Assembly: GCF_014212495.1 (NCBI RefSeq)
Contig: NZ_JACKZC010000001.1
Location: 434,001 to 498,000, forward strand
Length of the DNA: 64,000 bases
From: Pontibacter sp. Tf4
GTDB lineage: Bacteria; Bacteroidota; Bacteroidia; Cytophagales; Hymenobacteraceae
Direction of reading: 5' to 3'
Shown: positions 53,864-62,663 of the stretch, piece after piece
Numbering within the stretch: position 1 is the stretch's first letter
Layout: each line of letters begins with the position of its first letter
Program-made: the position numbers and the translations under genes
The notes under the pieces: generated by a model
Told to the model about the DNA's origin: nothing
The model's input: only the letters and a program-made list of their open reading frames with translations
The model's database searches: none

Positions 53864-53930
53864 GCTGGTGCGAGCTTGTAGCTCATAACTTTTTAATGCA
53901 AAATAGTACGAGCTACAAGCTCGCACCAGC
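53864..53930. repeat. Inverted repeat with 21-bp perfect arms (REP-like)
   Basis: Arms at 53864-53884 and 53910-53930 are perfect inverted copies beginning GCTGGTGCGAGC, separated by 25 bp of AT-rich loop. The segment GCTTGTAGCTCA is shared with the RAYT-flanking element at 5447-5458, so the two may belong to one REP family. It lies at the right edge of the island, upstream of the 53974 gene. Confidence 0.75.
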
Positions 53931-53973
53931 AAACTAACTTGCTATTAAGGAATATAGAAAAGTAATACTACCC

Positions 53974-54162
53974 ATGAAACCCCAATACCTACTTCTGCTC
54001 ATCCTGCTGCTGATCGCCGACATCTTCGCTTATACCGAAGTGGTGGCGCTTATCCGGCAGCCTTCGGATGTGTCGGTTATAGTTGGGTTGGTGTTGCTGG
54101 TTGGCCTTATTGTTCTCAATTTTATAGTTATCCGTTTTACCTTTTCCAAACTTAAAGCTTAA
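53974..54162 (+). CDS. Small two-helix membrane protein
   Basis: A 62-residue protein that is mostly two membrane helices (LLLLILLLIADIFAYTEVVAL and VIVGLVLLVGLIVLNFIVIR) around a short polar loop (RQPSDVS). The stop TAA shares its last base with the ATG of the SPFH gene (TAATG), indicating translational coupling. It is probably a partner of the SPFH protein; no family name was recognised. Confidence 0.7.
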   Translation: MKPQYLLLLILLLIADIFAYTEVVALIRQPSDVSVIVGLVLLVGLIVLNFIVIRFTFSKLKA

Positions 54163-54956
54163 TGAACCGCCAGATCCTTACCTGGAGCATTTCAGCTCTG
54201 CTTATCCTTGTTTTCTCTGTTACCGCCATGACCTCGTGCACCCGCATTGATGCCGGCCACGAAGGCATACTGGTTAAACTATACGGCTCCGACAAAGGCG
54301 TGCAGGACGTAAGCCTGGTAACAGGGCGTGTATGGTACAACCCTTTTACCGAAGAGGTTTTCGAGTTCCCGACCTTTGTGCAGACCGTAGACTATAGTTC
54401 GTTTACCGTTAACGCCAAAGACGGCTCCGTTTTTACCGTAGACCCGACTATCTCGTTCAGGGTGCTGCCCGGCGAGAGCCCGCGCATCTTCAGCAAGTAC
54501 CGCAAAGAGATAGCCCAGATAACCGAGACCACCCTTTACAACTATACCCGCGACGCGTTCCGCATCCAGTTTAACCAGTACTCTACCGACAGCATCATAT
54601 CCAACCGGCAGAGCTTTGAAGACAAAGTGCAGAAGGCCTTAGGCGATGCCCTGCGCCGGGAAGGTTTTGAGTTGGAGCAGATGACCAGCGGTTTGCAGTA
54701 CCCCGAAGTAATTGTACAGGCCGTAAACCTGAAAAACAAAGCCGTGCAGCAGGCCATGCAGGTAGAGAACGAGTTGAAAGTAGCCGAAGCCCAAGCGCGC
54801 AAAAAGATAGTGGAAGCCGAGGCAGAAGCCCGCGCCAACGAACTACGCCAACGCACCCTTACGCCGTTGCTGATACAGCAGCAGTTTATAGAGAAATGGA
54901 ACGGCAGCACGCCGCTTTATGGCAACTCCCCTACCTTCTTTAAAAACGTACAATAA
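54162..54956 (+). CDS. SPFH/prohibitin family protein with lipobox
   Basis: A 264-residue prohibitin-like protein. The N-terminus has a hydrophobic segment ending in TAMTSC (Cys24), so it may be a lipoprotein or simply membrane-anchored. The SPFH domain (about 28-185) has GHEGILVKLYGSDKGVQ, VDYSSFTVNAKDGSVFTVDPTISFRV and YSTDSIISNRQSFEDKVQ. A long coiled-coil follows (AVQQAMQVENELKVAEAQARKKIVEAEAEARANEL). Prohibitins form ring assemblies that organise membranes and stabilise proteases. It is coupled to the upstream small membrane protein. Confidence 0.9.
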   Translation: MNRQILTWSISALLILVFSVTAMTSCTRIDAGHEGILVKLYGSDKGVQDVSLVTGRVWYNPFTEEVFEFPTFVQTVDYSSFTVNAKDGSVFTVDPTISFRVLPGESPRIFSKYRKEIAQITETTLYNYTRDAFRIQFNQYSTDSIISNRQSFEDKVQKALGDALRREGFELEQMTSGLQYPEVIVQAVNLKNKAVQQAMQVENELKVAEAQARKKIVEAEAEARANELRQRTLTPLLIQQQFIEKWNGSTPLYGNSPTFFKNVQ

Positions 54957-54967
54957 GTGAGCTACAC

Positions 54968-55016
54968 AAACGATAAAAGGCTGCCGGAAACTATAGCTGG
55001 CAGCCTTCTATCGTTT
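54968..55016. terminator. Bidirectional terminator with double stem
   Basis: Outer arms AAACGATA (54968-54975) and TATCGTTT (55009-55016), inner arms AAGGCTGCC (54977-54985) and GGCAGCCTT (54999-55007), with an AACTATAGCT loop. It separates convergent genes ending at 54956 (+) and 55067 (-). Confidence 0.85.
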
Positions 55017-55066
55017 AAAGGGCTTATATGTAAGCAGGTTTATAGTTTGCAGCGTGTACTTTCCGG

Positions 55067-56038
55067 TCAGTTTCCTTCTTCGCGGGGCAGGTGCGGGCCG
55101 GTTTCGTATTCTTTTTTCTCCATCTCCAGGCGGTGCAGTTCTTCGGGGGTAAGCGAGGTAGCAAGCGTACCAAGGCTGGGCTGGCCGGCATCTACCCAGG
55201 CGGTATACCAGTAACTGGCCACGGCTTGTATGGCTAAGCGCATCTGTCGCTCTACCTGCCCGTTCAGCCGCTTACTATAGGCCTCCGAAAATTGGCGGGA
55301 GTAAACGCGGGTGGTCAGGTTGTTGCGGAGCTCGAAACTATACTTCTTCTCTTCGTCGAACTCGCGGGTAAGCTGTCGCTCAAAATGCAGCACAGAGTCC
55401 AGGGCGGTATGGGCGCTGGCTACCAGATCCCAGGCTTTTAACTGTGGGTGCTCTATGTATTGGGCGGGCCCTGTAAAAAAGTCATAGTTATCCGAAAACA
55501 GCTCCGGCAACCGCGACTCCCAGAACGCATGAATGCCACGTTGCCCGGTAAGCTGTCCGTTATAGTTGCTGGTAGTGTGCAGCGGCACGCAGGCATCGGC
55601 TATGTAATGGCCAATGTCCGACGAAAGCCGCAGGATCTTATCCAGGTTGCGCTCTTTAAAAGCCTGCGTGAGTTGGTACTTCATAAAGTTGATGTGCCAG
55701 GGCACAATGCCGTAGGCCATCAGCGTGTCTTCGGTAAACTGTGCTACAGCGGGCTGCCAGTAACGGGGCAGTTTGTACAGAGCGCTGTCGCCGTATTCGT
55801 CCAGGTCAATGTAGTGGCGGGGTGCTTCGCCTTCCACGGCATAGCGGCGCTTGTCGGGGTTTACGGCATTCTCGGTAATGTAACGGATGTGCTTTTTGTA
55901 GAACCCGACCATTTCGGGAGGCAGGGCAAACACGGCCAGCCGGTTGATGCGCTGGTGTGCATAAAAGCCCCAACTATAGCCATGCAACGGCAACAGCAGA
56001 AACAGAAATACAACTATAGTTCTTATTGTCAGATGCAT
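55067..56038 (-). CDS. Zinc-dependent phospholipase C family protein
   Basis: A 323-residue exported protein (signal peptide to about residue 22). The mature N-terminus Trp-Gly-x-x-x-His (SWGFYAHQRINR), RHYIDLD, DIGHYIADACVPLHT and HAFWE are the zinc-ligand pattern of the zinc-dependent phospholipase C / S1-P1 nuclease fold. The GHYIADACVPLH helix contains two His and an Asp. It probably hydrolyses phosphoesters outside the cytoplasm; whether lipid or nucleic acid cannot be decided. Divergent from the TPR gene. A terminator lies at its 3' side. Confidence 0.85.
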   Translation of the reverse strand: MHLTIRTIVVFLFLLLPLHGYSWGFYAHQRINRLAVFALPPEMVGFYKKHIRYITENAVNPDKRRYAVEGEAPRHYIDLDEYGDSALYKLPRYWQPAVAQFTEDTLMAYGIVPWHINFMKYQLTQAFKERNLDKILRLSSDIGHYIADACVPLHTTSNYNGQLTGQRGIHAFWESRLPELFSDNYDFFTGPAQYIEHPQLKAWDLVASAHTALDSVLHFERQLTREFDEEKKYSFELRNNLTTRVYSRQFSEAYSKRLNGQVERQMRLAIQAVASYWYTAWVDAGQPSLGTLATSLTPEELHRLEMEKKEYETGPHLPREEGN

Positions 56039-56152
56039 ACTGGTGCCATACGGTTTTCAGGCAGAAGAAGCCGGGGTGTGATCTCAAATACAATAAAAAA
56101 CCTATATTTAGGAACAGATTTTCTGATCAGTCTAACCTTAACCAACCCAGGC

Positions 56153-57025
56153 ATGAAACGCTTAATAACAGTAGCCACCGGCCTCCTGCTGACACTACAC
56201 CTGCAGGCGCAAACCTTATCCGAGAAAGTGATGCAACAGACATGCGATTGTGTGAGTGAGCTTACCAGCTTACAGCAGTTACAGGATAGTTTGCAGGATT
56301 GTACCACCAAAGCCATGGTTGCTGTTATGCAGGCCGGCACTGCCGAAGAGCGGGAAACACTGGGCAGAGTAGAAGGCATTACCGGTGTTTTTAAGGATGT
56401 AAAAGAACAACTTCCAGACTATTGCTACAACATGCGGCGCCTGGTAGTAGAAGGAAAAACAAAGGAGTTTTACAAGCTATCGGCAAACAGCAAGGCCAAC
56501 AAACACTACGATACCGGCAACCAACTGATGGACCGCGGCGATTACCCCGGTGCCATAAAAGCGTTTGAGAAAGCCGTAAAGCTTGACAGGAACTTTGTAT
56601 ATGCCATCGACCACATCGCAGTTGCTTACCGCCGGCAGGAAAATTTTGCAGAGGCAGTAAAATATTACCAACAGTCTCTGGAGGTGTTTCCGGAAGGTAA
56701 CCTGGCCCACCTGAACATTGCAGTTGCCTATACCTTTTTAAACGATTACGACAACGCCCTGAAGCACTACAAGCAATTGGCTTACCTGTATCAGGATGAC
56801 CCGGAAGGATATTTTGGAGCCGGTAAGATATTTATGCTGCAGGCAAACTATGCCGATGCCCTGGATAACCTGTTTACGGCGCACCGGATGTATGAAAAAG
56901 CAGGCTCTGCTTACAAACAGGACAGCGAGAAACTGATAACTATAGTTTATGGCGAGCTTAAGAACAAAGGACAGCTGGACCTGTTCATGCAAAAGGCAAA
57001 AGAATTTAACATAGAGATCAACTAA
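56153..57025 (+). CDS. Periplasmic TPR-repeat protein
   Basis: A 290-residue protein from the ATG at 56153 (MKRLITVATGLLLTLHLQAQ), where the signal peptide starts. An open frame extends much further upstream, but it runs through the divergent phospholipase-like gene on the opposite strand. The mature protein has a Cys-rich N-terminal region (TCDCVSELTS, DCTTKAMVAV) and at least three TPRs (about 145-245: YDTGNQLMDRGDYPGAIKAFEKAV, AVKYYQQSLEVFPEG, GAGKIFMLQANYADALDNL). It is probably a periplasmic scaffold. The partner is unknown. Confidence 0.82.
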   Translation: MKRLITVATGLLLTLHLQAQTLSEKVMQQTCDCVSELTSLQQLQDSLQDCTTKAMVAVMQAGTAEERETLGRVEGITGVFKDVKEQLPDYCYNMRRLVVEGKTKEFYKLSANSKANKHYDTGNQLMDRGDYPGAIKAFEKAVKLDRNFVYAIDHIAVAYRRQENFAEAVKYYQQSLEVFPEGNLAHLNIAVAYTFLNDYDNALKHYKQLAYLYQDDPEGYFGAGKIFMLQANYADALDNLFTAHRMYEKAGSAYKQDSEKLITIVYGELKNKGQLDLFMQKAKEFNIEIN

Positions 57026-57235
57026 GTAAGCCTACTGGCAACTATCGGGTGTGAAGGCGTTTGAAAGCTAAACAAAAGCAACTATAGCCAACAACAGACT
57101 TTTGCTGGCAAAACAACGGATTTTATGCAGTATCCCGTCAACAGCGACTGCCTTTGTCTCGTTCAGGATACTATAATTCAACACACAATAAATAATTACA
57201 ACGCTTAAATTTACACCGACACCTAAACTATAACA

Positions 57236-58312
57236 ATGCGATTATTTCTACAATGGACGAGCGTCCTTCCGGTGTTAGCCTGGCTCCTGTTCTTTTCGGG
57301 GCTTATACATGACAGCACATTCTTTCAGATCGTGGCAAGCGTACTGCTTATTGGCAGTGTTATGTCGGCGGTACACCATTCCGAGATCATAGCCGAGCGG
57401 GTGGGAGAACCGTATGGTACCATTATTCTGGCGGTTTCCATCACTGTTATCGAGGTGTCTATCATCGTGTCGCTGATGATGTCGGAGGGGCAACAGGCGG
57501 CTTCGCTGGCGCGGGATACCGTATATGCGGCTACCATGCTCATCCTGAACGGCATCATCGGGCTTTGCCTGCTGATAGGCGGGTTAAAGCATTACGAACA
57601 GAACTTCTCGGCGCCTTCCGTAACTATAGCCCTGATCTCGCTTGTGTCTATTATCGTGTTTACGCTGGTGTTCCCTACCTTTACCGAAAGTGTGCAGGGA
57701 TCCTATTACTCTAATCCGCAACTTATTTTCGCCTCCATCGCCTGCCTGGTCATTTATTCCACGTTCCTGTTTGCGCAAACCAGGAGGTACCGCCAATATT
57801 TCCTGACCATTGGTGCCGACGAAAACGAAGAAGCCGCTGAACCCATCGTGATCAGTAACCAGGTATTCATTATAAGCCTTGTATTTCTGCTTGTCAGTTT
57901 AGGCATTGTGGTGCTGCTGGCCAAAACATTGTCGCCTACCATCGAGAGCATTATCATCAGCTATAGTTTGCCTAAAACACTGGTTGGGGTTGTTATTGCT
58001 GCCATCATTTTATTGCCCGAGGCCATGGCCGCTATCATTGCCGCACGTAAAAACAGGCTTCAGACCAGCATAAACTTATCGCTGGGCTCTGCGCTGGCAA
58101 GTATCGGGCTAACTATACCCAGTGTGGCTGTGGTGTGCATTATAATGGGAATGCCCATTATTTTAGGCCTTGATATTAAATCGATCGTGCTGCTGGGGCT
58201 GTCGGTATTCACTGTGATGCTGGCCCTAAGCAGCGGCAAATCTAATGTAGTATATGGCGTGGTGCTGCTGGTAAACCTGTTCGCGTTTATATTCCTGATG
58301 ATCTACCCATGA
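57236..58312 (+). CDS. Calcium:proton antiporter (CaCA, ChaA-like)
   Basis: A 358-residue membrane protein with about 11 helices. The two CaCA repeats are visible: AERVGEPYGTIILAVSITVIEVSIIVSLM (Glu near 74) and KTLVGVVIAAIILLPEAMAAIIAARKNRLQTSINLSLGSALASIGLTIPSVAVV (Glu near 262). This is the ChaA/y4hA branch. It exchanges cytoplasmic Ca2+ (or Na+/K+) for protons at the inner membrane. The gene is monocistronic. It contains several CTATAG copies. Confidence 0.88.
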   Translation: MRLFLQWTSVLPVLAWLLFFSGLIHDSTFFQIVASVLLIGSVMSAVHHSEIIAERVGEPYGTIILAVSITVIEVSIIVSLMMSEGQQAASLARDTVYAATMLILNGIIGLCLLIGGLKHYEQNFSAPSVTIALISLVSIIVFTLVFPTFTESVQGSYYSNPQLIFASIACLVIYSTFLFAQTRRYRQYFLTIGADENEEAAEPIVISNQVFIISLVFLLVSLGIVVLLAKTLSPTIESIIISYSLPKTLVGVVIAAIILLPEAMAAIIAARKNRLQTSINLSLGSALASIGLTIPSVAVVCIIMGMPIILGLDIKSIVLLGLSVFTVMLALSSGKSNVVYGVVLLVNLFAFIFLMIYP

Positions 58313-58482
58313 TCAAATACCACCAGCTGCTATAGTTGGTACTCCTTATAATTGCAAAAAAACAGTGCTCTGATAGTAGCTATAGTTAGCCGCTATAGTT
58401 TGAGTTGCTTTACTTGCCTTGATGGCTGATAAGACGAAAAGGCTTTTGTTTAGCTATGAGTTAGCACGATAAAATTTCCCTG

Positions 58483-60306
58483 ATGAAGAAAATAGGTTTG
58501 GGTATTATCCTCTGGCTGTTGACCGGCAGTGCGTTAAGTGCGCAAAGCATCTCTGATATAGTGCTAAGCCGTGATGGAAAGAAGATAGCTTTTATAAAAG
58601 ATGCAGACTCATTGTTTATTAAGCGCATAGCTACAGCAGACAGGCCTGTATTTGTTGACAGTGGCTTACGGGATAACGGAAACCAAAGGTTCCTGAACTG
58701 GACCTCGGATTCGGAGAGCCTTGTTTATGAGAAAGGCGAGCAGATTAAAGTCTATAGTTGCAAGGCACAGGCTACAAAGCTTGTACAACACCAATACCTT
58801 GATTCGCTCTGGTTATTTCAGTTCTACCTGATCCGGCAAACTGCTGTCAGTAATAAAAACGAACTGTTCTTCTCTGCTGAACTTAAAAACCAGAAATTGC
58901 CTATCCAACTCTTCAGGCTGAACCTGGAAAACGGGGCTATCAAACAGCTGACCAATTCTAAGTTGCACGTCAGTAATGTTGCGATTTCAAAAGATCAGAA
59001 GTATGTAGCTTATGCCTCTTACCAGGTCACAGACAATGTTTCGCAGTCCAGGGTTACTATAATAGAGGCTGGCAGCGGGAAGGCGCTTGCTGAAACAGAA
59101 CTATACAACAACTGCTTTTTTTCGGAACTGCAATGGTCTGGCAAAGGCTCTCAACTTCTTGCCATTGATAGCGGAAACAACAGCAAACTACTGACCTTTA
59201 ACAAGCGCGAAGGATTGAAAGAAGGTCCGCACCTCAACCTCTCTTCCACCGAAAAGCCTGTTGCGTTTTATAACAGTGTCAGTGTGCTGTATTCCGATAC
59301 AAAAAGCGGCAACAACAGAATAGGCATCTATAATTTTACTGACCAGACGAAGAGGATATTACCTGGAAACGGAGCTGCGTACCTGGCTTATAACAATGCT
59401 GCAAAAAGGGACCAGCTTTACTATGTAACTGAGTCGCCGAAGCAACCGAAAACGCTGGCAAGCATAACAGTAGGCAAAAGTGACATCGGCAACACTACAA
59501 CCATTCATAATTTTAGCAGCGAAAACCCTTTGCAGGCATACGGGCACCTAACTTACTGGTACACCAATACAGACGGCGATTCAACTTCCAGCCAGGTGTA
59601 TTTCCCTAAGTCGTTCACGTCAGCGGGCGAAAAGCAATATCCGCTGCTGGTAATTCCATACGGCGGCTACAATAACTCCTACCCGGACTTTGGCTACTTT
59701 CTGAACGAAGTTGTATTCGATTATCTCAACCAGGGCTACATCATCGCCTTCCCGAACACAAGAGGAATTGACTATGAGCGGCAGCAGGATAACTATGGCA
59801 AACTGCAACTCGAAGACACAGAGAAATTCATCCGTGAGCTTGGCAAAACGCACCCCGTAGACAAGAGCAGAATAATGGCATTAGGCCACAGTCATGGTGC
59901 TACAATGGTATATTATTATTTAACGCACTCGTCGGTGTTTGCAGGAGGAATAGCTATAAATGGCGCCGCAGACTGGATAAAACAGGCAGAACGGAAATCG
60001 ATGGCTGGTCTGCCTTTTGGCATGGGAGGAATGCCCGCTGAGCTTGAAGATAAATATAGAACCTTCTCCCCCTTCGAGAATATTGGCCAGCTTAAAGCCC
60101 CTTTACTGATTATTGCCGGCAAAGAAGACACCCAGATACCCTACGACCTTAACGCAGTAGCCTTTTATAACAAAGCCAGAGAAGCAGGCAAACAGGTTAA
60201 ACTTGTAGTGTTCGCCGATGAAGGACATTTGATCGGCTCGCACACAAATAAGCAGCTACTGAACCAGGAGATAAAGACTTTTATAAAGCAAAACAGCGGC
60301 GAATAA
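58483..60306 (+). CDS. Prolyl oligopeptidase family serine peptidase (S9)
   Basis: A 607-residue exported peptidase. The signal peptide (ILWLLTGSALSAQ) is followed by a beta-propeller with WD-like blades (about 20-345) and an alpha/beta-hydrolase domain (about 370-607). The nucleophile Ser470 lies in LGHSHGATMVYY, Asp in IIAGKEDTQIPYD (about residue 548), and His in ADEGHLIGS (about residue 583). It is related to the S9C/DPP-type peptidases. It probably trims peptides in the periplasm. It is monocistronic, with a strong terminator after it. Confidence 0.9.
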   Translation: MKKIGLGIILWLLTGSALSAQSISDIVLSRDGKKIAFIKDADSLFIKRIATADRPVFVDSGLRDNGNQRFLNWTSDSESLVYEKGEQIKVYSCKAQATKLVQHQYLDSLWLFQFYLIRQTAVSNKNELFFSAELKNQKLPIQLFRLNLENGAIKQLTNSKLHVSNVAISKDQKYVAYASYQVTDNVSQSRVTIIEAGSGKALAETELYNNCFFSELQWSGKGSQLLAIDSGNNSKLLTFNKREGLKEGPHLNLSSTEKPVAFYNSVSVLYSDTKSGNNRIGIYNFTDQTKRILPGNGAAYLAYNNAAKRDQLYYVTESPKQPKTLASITVGKSDIGNTTTIHNFSSENPLQAYGHLTYWYTNTDGDSTSSQVYFPKSFTSAGEKQYPLLVIPYGGYNNSYPDFGYFLNEVVFDYLNQGYIIAFPNTRGIDYERQQDNYGKLQLEDTEKFIRELGKTHPVDKSRIMALGHSHGATMVYYYLTHSSVFAGGIAINGAADWIKQAERKSMAGLPFGMGGMPAELEDKYRTFSPFENIGQLKAPLLIIAGKEDTQIPYDLNAVAFYNKAREAGKQVKLVVFADEGHLIGSHTNKQLLNQEIKTFIKQNSGE

Positions 60307-60356
60307 CTTTTTCTGCCACACCAACGCATATTAACTATACAGTTAGCTAAAGCTTA

Positions 60357-60400
60357 AAACACCATCGCCTGCTATAGTTGTATAGCAGGCGATGGTGTTT
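60357..60400. terminator. Very strong bidirectional terminator
   Basis: A perfect 20-bp stem: the left arm 60357-60376 begins AAACACCATCGCC and ends CTGCTATA, the loop GTTG is 60377-60380, and the right arm 60381-60400 is the exact inverse. The CTATAG palindrome straddles the stem-loop junction. It separates the S9 gene from def. Confidence 0.95.
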
Positions 60401-60429
60401 ATATCAAACTATAAACTATAGTTTATAGT

Positions 60430-60999
60430 TTAGCGGCGCTTATCGGCAGCCGGGAATTTCATCTTATAGTCCGCGTCTACTTCGCCTTTCGATATTTTGG
60501 CCAGTTTATTTTTGATCAGGCGCTTTTTCAGGCCGTTCAGGTGGTCAGTGAACAGGATGCCCTCGATGTGGTCGTACTCGTGCTGGATAACGCGGGCGGT
60601 CATGCCATCATAGGTATCGGTGTGCTCGTTCCAGTCTTCGTCGAAGTAGTTGATCACGATGCGCTCGGGGCGGTATACGGTTTCGCGTACGCCCGGTATG
60701 CTCAGGCAGCCTTCTTCAAATCCCCATTCTTCGCCGTCCTCTTCAATTATCTCCGGGTTAATAAATGCCTTCTTCACGCCTTTGCCTTCGTCCTCATCGT
60801 CCATCATTGGCTCTGAGTCTATCACAAACAGGCGAATGCTTTTACCGATCTGCGGCGCTGCCAGGCCTACGCCGTGCGCATGGTACATGGTAGTGTACAT
60901 GTCCTCGATGAGCTCTTTCAGGTCCGGGAAGTCCTGTGGTATGTCTTCTGCTTCTTTCTTCAGTACAGGGTCGCCGTAGGCTACAATAGGGTAGATCAT
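60430..60999 (-). CDS. def: Peptide deformylase
   Basis: A 189-residue, full-length deformylase. Motif 1 is GVGLAAPQIGKS (about 43-54), motif 2 is EGCLSIPG (about 97-104, Cys for the metal), and motif 3 is QHEYDHIEG (about 139-147, HExxH with two metal His and the catalytic Glu). It removes the formyl group from nascent proteins in the cytoplasm. Its ATG overlaps the upstream ruvX stop as ATGA (60996-60999), suggesting coupled translation. Confidence 0.97.
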   Translation of the reverse strand: MIYPIVAYGDPVLKKEAEDIPQDFPDLKELIEDMYTTMYHAHGVGLAAPQIGKSIRLFVIDSEPMMDDEDEGKGVKKAFINPEIIEEDGEEWGFEEGCLSIPGVRETVYRPERIVINYFDEDWNEHTDTYDGMTARVIQHEYDHIEGILFTDHLNGLKKRLIKNKLAKISKGEVDADYKMKFPAADKRR

Positions 61000-61415
61000 A
61001 ATATGTTTTTGCTCTCTAAATACGATTGTAAAATAATGGCAGCACTCACACGGTCAACGGTGCCTTTGTCCTGGCGGTCCTTCTTTTTGAGTCCGCCGGC
61101 CAGCATGGCAGCCTGCGCCATTTTAGATGTAAAGCGCTCGTCTATAGTATGCACCGGTATAGCAGGGAGCTCCCGCTGCAGTGTACGCATAAACCCTACC
61201 ACATGCTGTGTGGCATCAGAGTCTTCGCCGGAAAGGCGGCGTGGCATACCCAGAACTATAGCCTCTACGGGTTCGCGCTGCACATAGGCCTTAATAAAAG
61301 CCAGTGCATCTTTGGCATGTACCGTATCCAGTGGATTGGCTGCTATCTGCAGCACATCTGTAACGGCCAGCCCCACACGTTTTGTTCCGTAATCAATTGC
61401 CAGTATCCTGCCCAT
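60996..61415 (-). CDS. ruvX: RuvX/YqgF Holliday junction resolvase-like nuclease
   Basis: A 139-residue RNase H-fold protein. The typical elements are ILAIDYGTKRVGLA (catalytic Asp), VEAIVLGMPRRLSGED, VHTIDERFTSKMA and GTVDRVSAAIILQSYL (C-terminal Asp). The family processes 16S rRNA ends and acts on branched DNA. It is translationally coupled to def (4-bp overlap), a frequent pairing in Bacteroidota. Confidence 0.94.
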   Translation of the reverse strand: MGRILAIDYGTKRVGLAVTDVLQIAANPLDTVHAKDALAFIKAYVQREPVEAIVLGMPRRLSGEDSDATQHVVGFMRTLQRELPAIPVHTIDERFTSKMAQAAMLAGGLKKKDRQDKGTVDRVSAAIILQSYLESKNIL

Positions 61416-61525
61416 CGTTCGCTTTTATACAGCAAAGGTAAGGATTTAAATTGTTGGTTGATACTGGTTGACTGACAGGAAGAAGTTGGCAGTGCAATTT
61501 AGTGGTGACGTATTCCAATACAATT

Positions 61526-62020
61526 TTATTCAAATCCGGCGCAGTCGGATGTAGGGACGTTTACGCCGCCGGCCTGGTTATACACCACCTGCGCGCCCAG
61601 GTGCCCGGCATAGGTCAGGAACCCGGAACCTGCCAGCATCAGCAGTACTATTACAATCCGGACCGGTTTCAACCAGTTTTTCAGGATGCCGAGACCGAGC
61701 AAAAGGTTCAGCACCGCAGCCGCCGAAAAAAGATAGGCAAGGTTGAAGGCTGCATTCTCGTGGTCCTTTAAAACCGTAGGGTCGCAGATCTTGCGCGACA
61801 CAATGCCATCGGCCATGTCGCCGGTGTAAATGCCCACCCAGGCAGTAAAAAAGCCGAGGTAGAGCAGGTAAGAGCCAGCCTTTTGCCAGAAAAGATGCTG
61901 TTCATCCCGCACAAAAAGGGCGACAACTTTAGCCAGCGTTGCCAGCAGCAGAATAGCTATCGGGAAATGTACGCTCAGCGGATGCCAGATCTCGGTCCGC
62001 CAAAAGGTTGGCTCGTTCAT
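61526..62020 (-). CDS. DUF2231 membrane protein
   Basis: A 164-residue protein with four predicted membrane helices (about 16-32, 45-62, 85-102 and 115-132), starting EIWHPLSVHFPIAILLLATLAK, the DUF2231 signature with the conserved His-Pro/His-Phe-Pro pair. Helix ends carry His residues that could bind a cofactor (inferred). A C-terminal periplasmic tail ends PTSDCAGFE. It starts 1 bp after the stop of the upstream lipoprotein gene, so the two form an operon. The function is unknown; DUF2231 is often near c-type cytochrome genes. Confidence 0.85.
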   Translation of the reverse strand: MNEPTFWRTEIWHPLSVHFPIAILLLATLAKVVALFVRDEQHLFWQKAGSYLLYLGFFTAWVGIYTGDMADGIVSRKICDPTVLKDHENAAFNLAYLFSAAAVLNLLLGLGILKNWLKPVRIVIVLLMLAGSGFLTYAGHLGAQVVYNQAGGVNVPTSDCAGFE

Positions 62021-62021
62021 G

Positions 62022-62339
62022 TTATTCCAGTATTCTTACAGCTTTCGGATCAAGGCGCTGGCCTGTCTTTTCAACATCTACCTCTACCTTACCGCCTTCT
62101 TTCAGGTGGTCGAACGGTACAGTTTCGCCGTTATGTGTCAGGGTAGTATTTTCTGTAAAGTATAGTTCCAGCACTTTGCCATCGTCTGTTTTTACATAGA
62201 TCTCATCCTTATCAGGCTCTACTTCCTGAATGGTGCCCTGGTAGGTTCCGGAGTCAACAACATCTGTTGATTGCTGGCAGCTGTAAAAGAACGGCGCCGC
62301 AGCCACAAGTGCTGGCAGAAGCATTTTCGTGATTTTCAT
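62022..62339 (-). CDS. Small lipoprotein preceding DUF2231
   Basis: A 105-residue lipoprotein (signal to FFYSC, Cys21) with a beta-rich mature domain (YQGTIQEVEPDKDEIYVKTDDGKVLELYFTENTTLTHNGETVPF and HLKEGGKVEVDVEKTG). The pattern resembles small OB-like or DUF5666-type folds, but no family is claimed. It is co-transcribed with the DUF2231 gene (1-bp gap). It may act as an envelope partner of that protein. Confidence 0.7.
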   Translation of the reverse strand: MKITKMLLPALVAAAPFFYSCQQSTDVVDSGTYQGTIQEVEPDKDEIYVKTDDGKVLELYFTENTTLTHNGETVPFDHLKEGGKVEVDVEKTGQRLDPKAVRILE

Positions 62340-62663
62340 GTTTTATAGTTTAAGTGATAAATGAAATATATGATTTCTGAAGTATAACTCCTAAGTACGT
62401 ATTTTGTTGATAGAAGCACAAGGCAAAAGCGTGATAATGTAAAACAGCCGGCCTGCCATGTAGTATGCCGGCACTACAGGTATACGTTTCGGTGGCCGGG
62501 CAGGCTTAATAAGGTAATGTATGCAAATAACATAGGGCGCAGGTAGTTATGCCGCTGCAACCTTGCTAATATTGTATTTGTATAGATAAGGAGCCCTTCC
62601 GTATATTTATAGCAACAGGCACTGGCAGGCTGGCTGGGCAGCGCCTATAGGTAAAGAAAAACT
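62340..62663. other. Divergent spacer between lipoprotein and S41 protease genes
   Basis: The 324-bp spacer must hold divergent promoters. It contains GCCTGCC/GGCAGGC inverted segments (about 62450-62510), CTATAG at about 62646, and an AATATTGTATTTGTATAG stretch near 62567 that resembles, but does not fit, a -7 box. No gene is seen. Confidence 0.4.

Noticed and set aside
55448..56152. Long upstream extension of the TPR gene
   Set aside because: It runs antisense to the zinc-dependent phospholipase-like gene, and the signal peptide begins at 56153.
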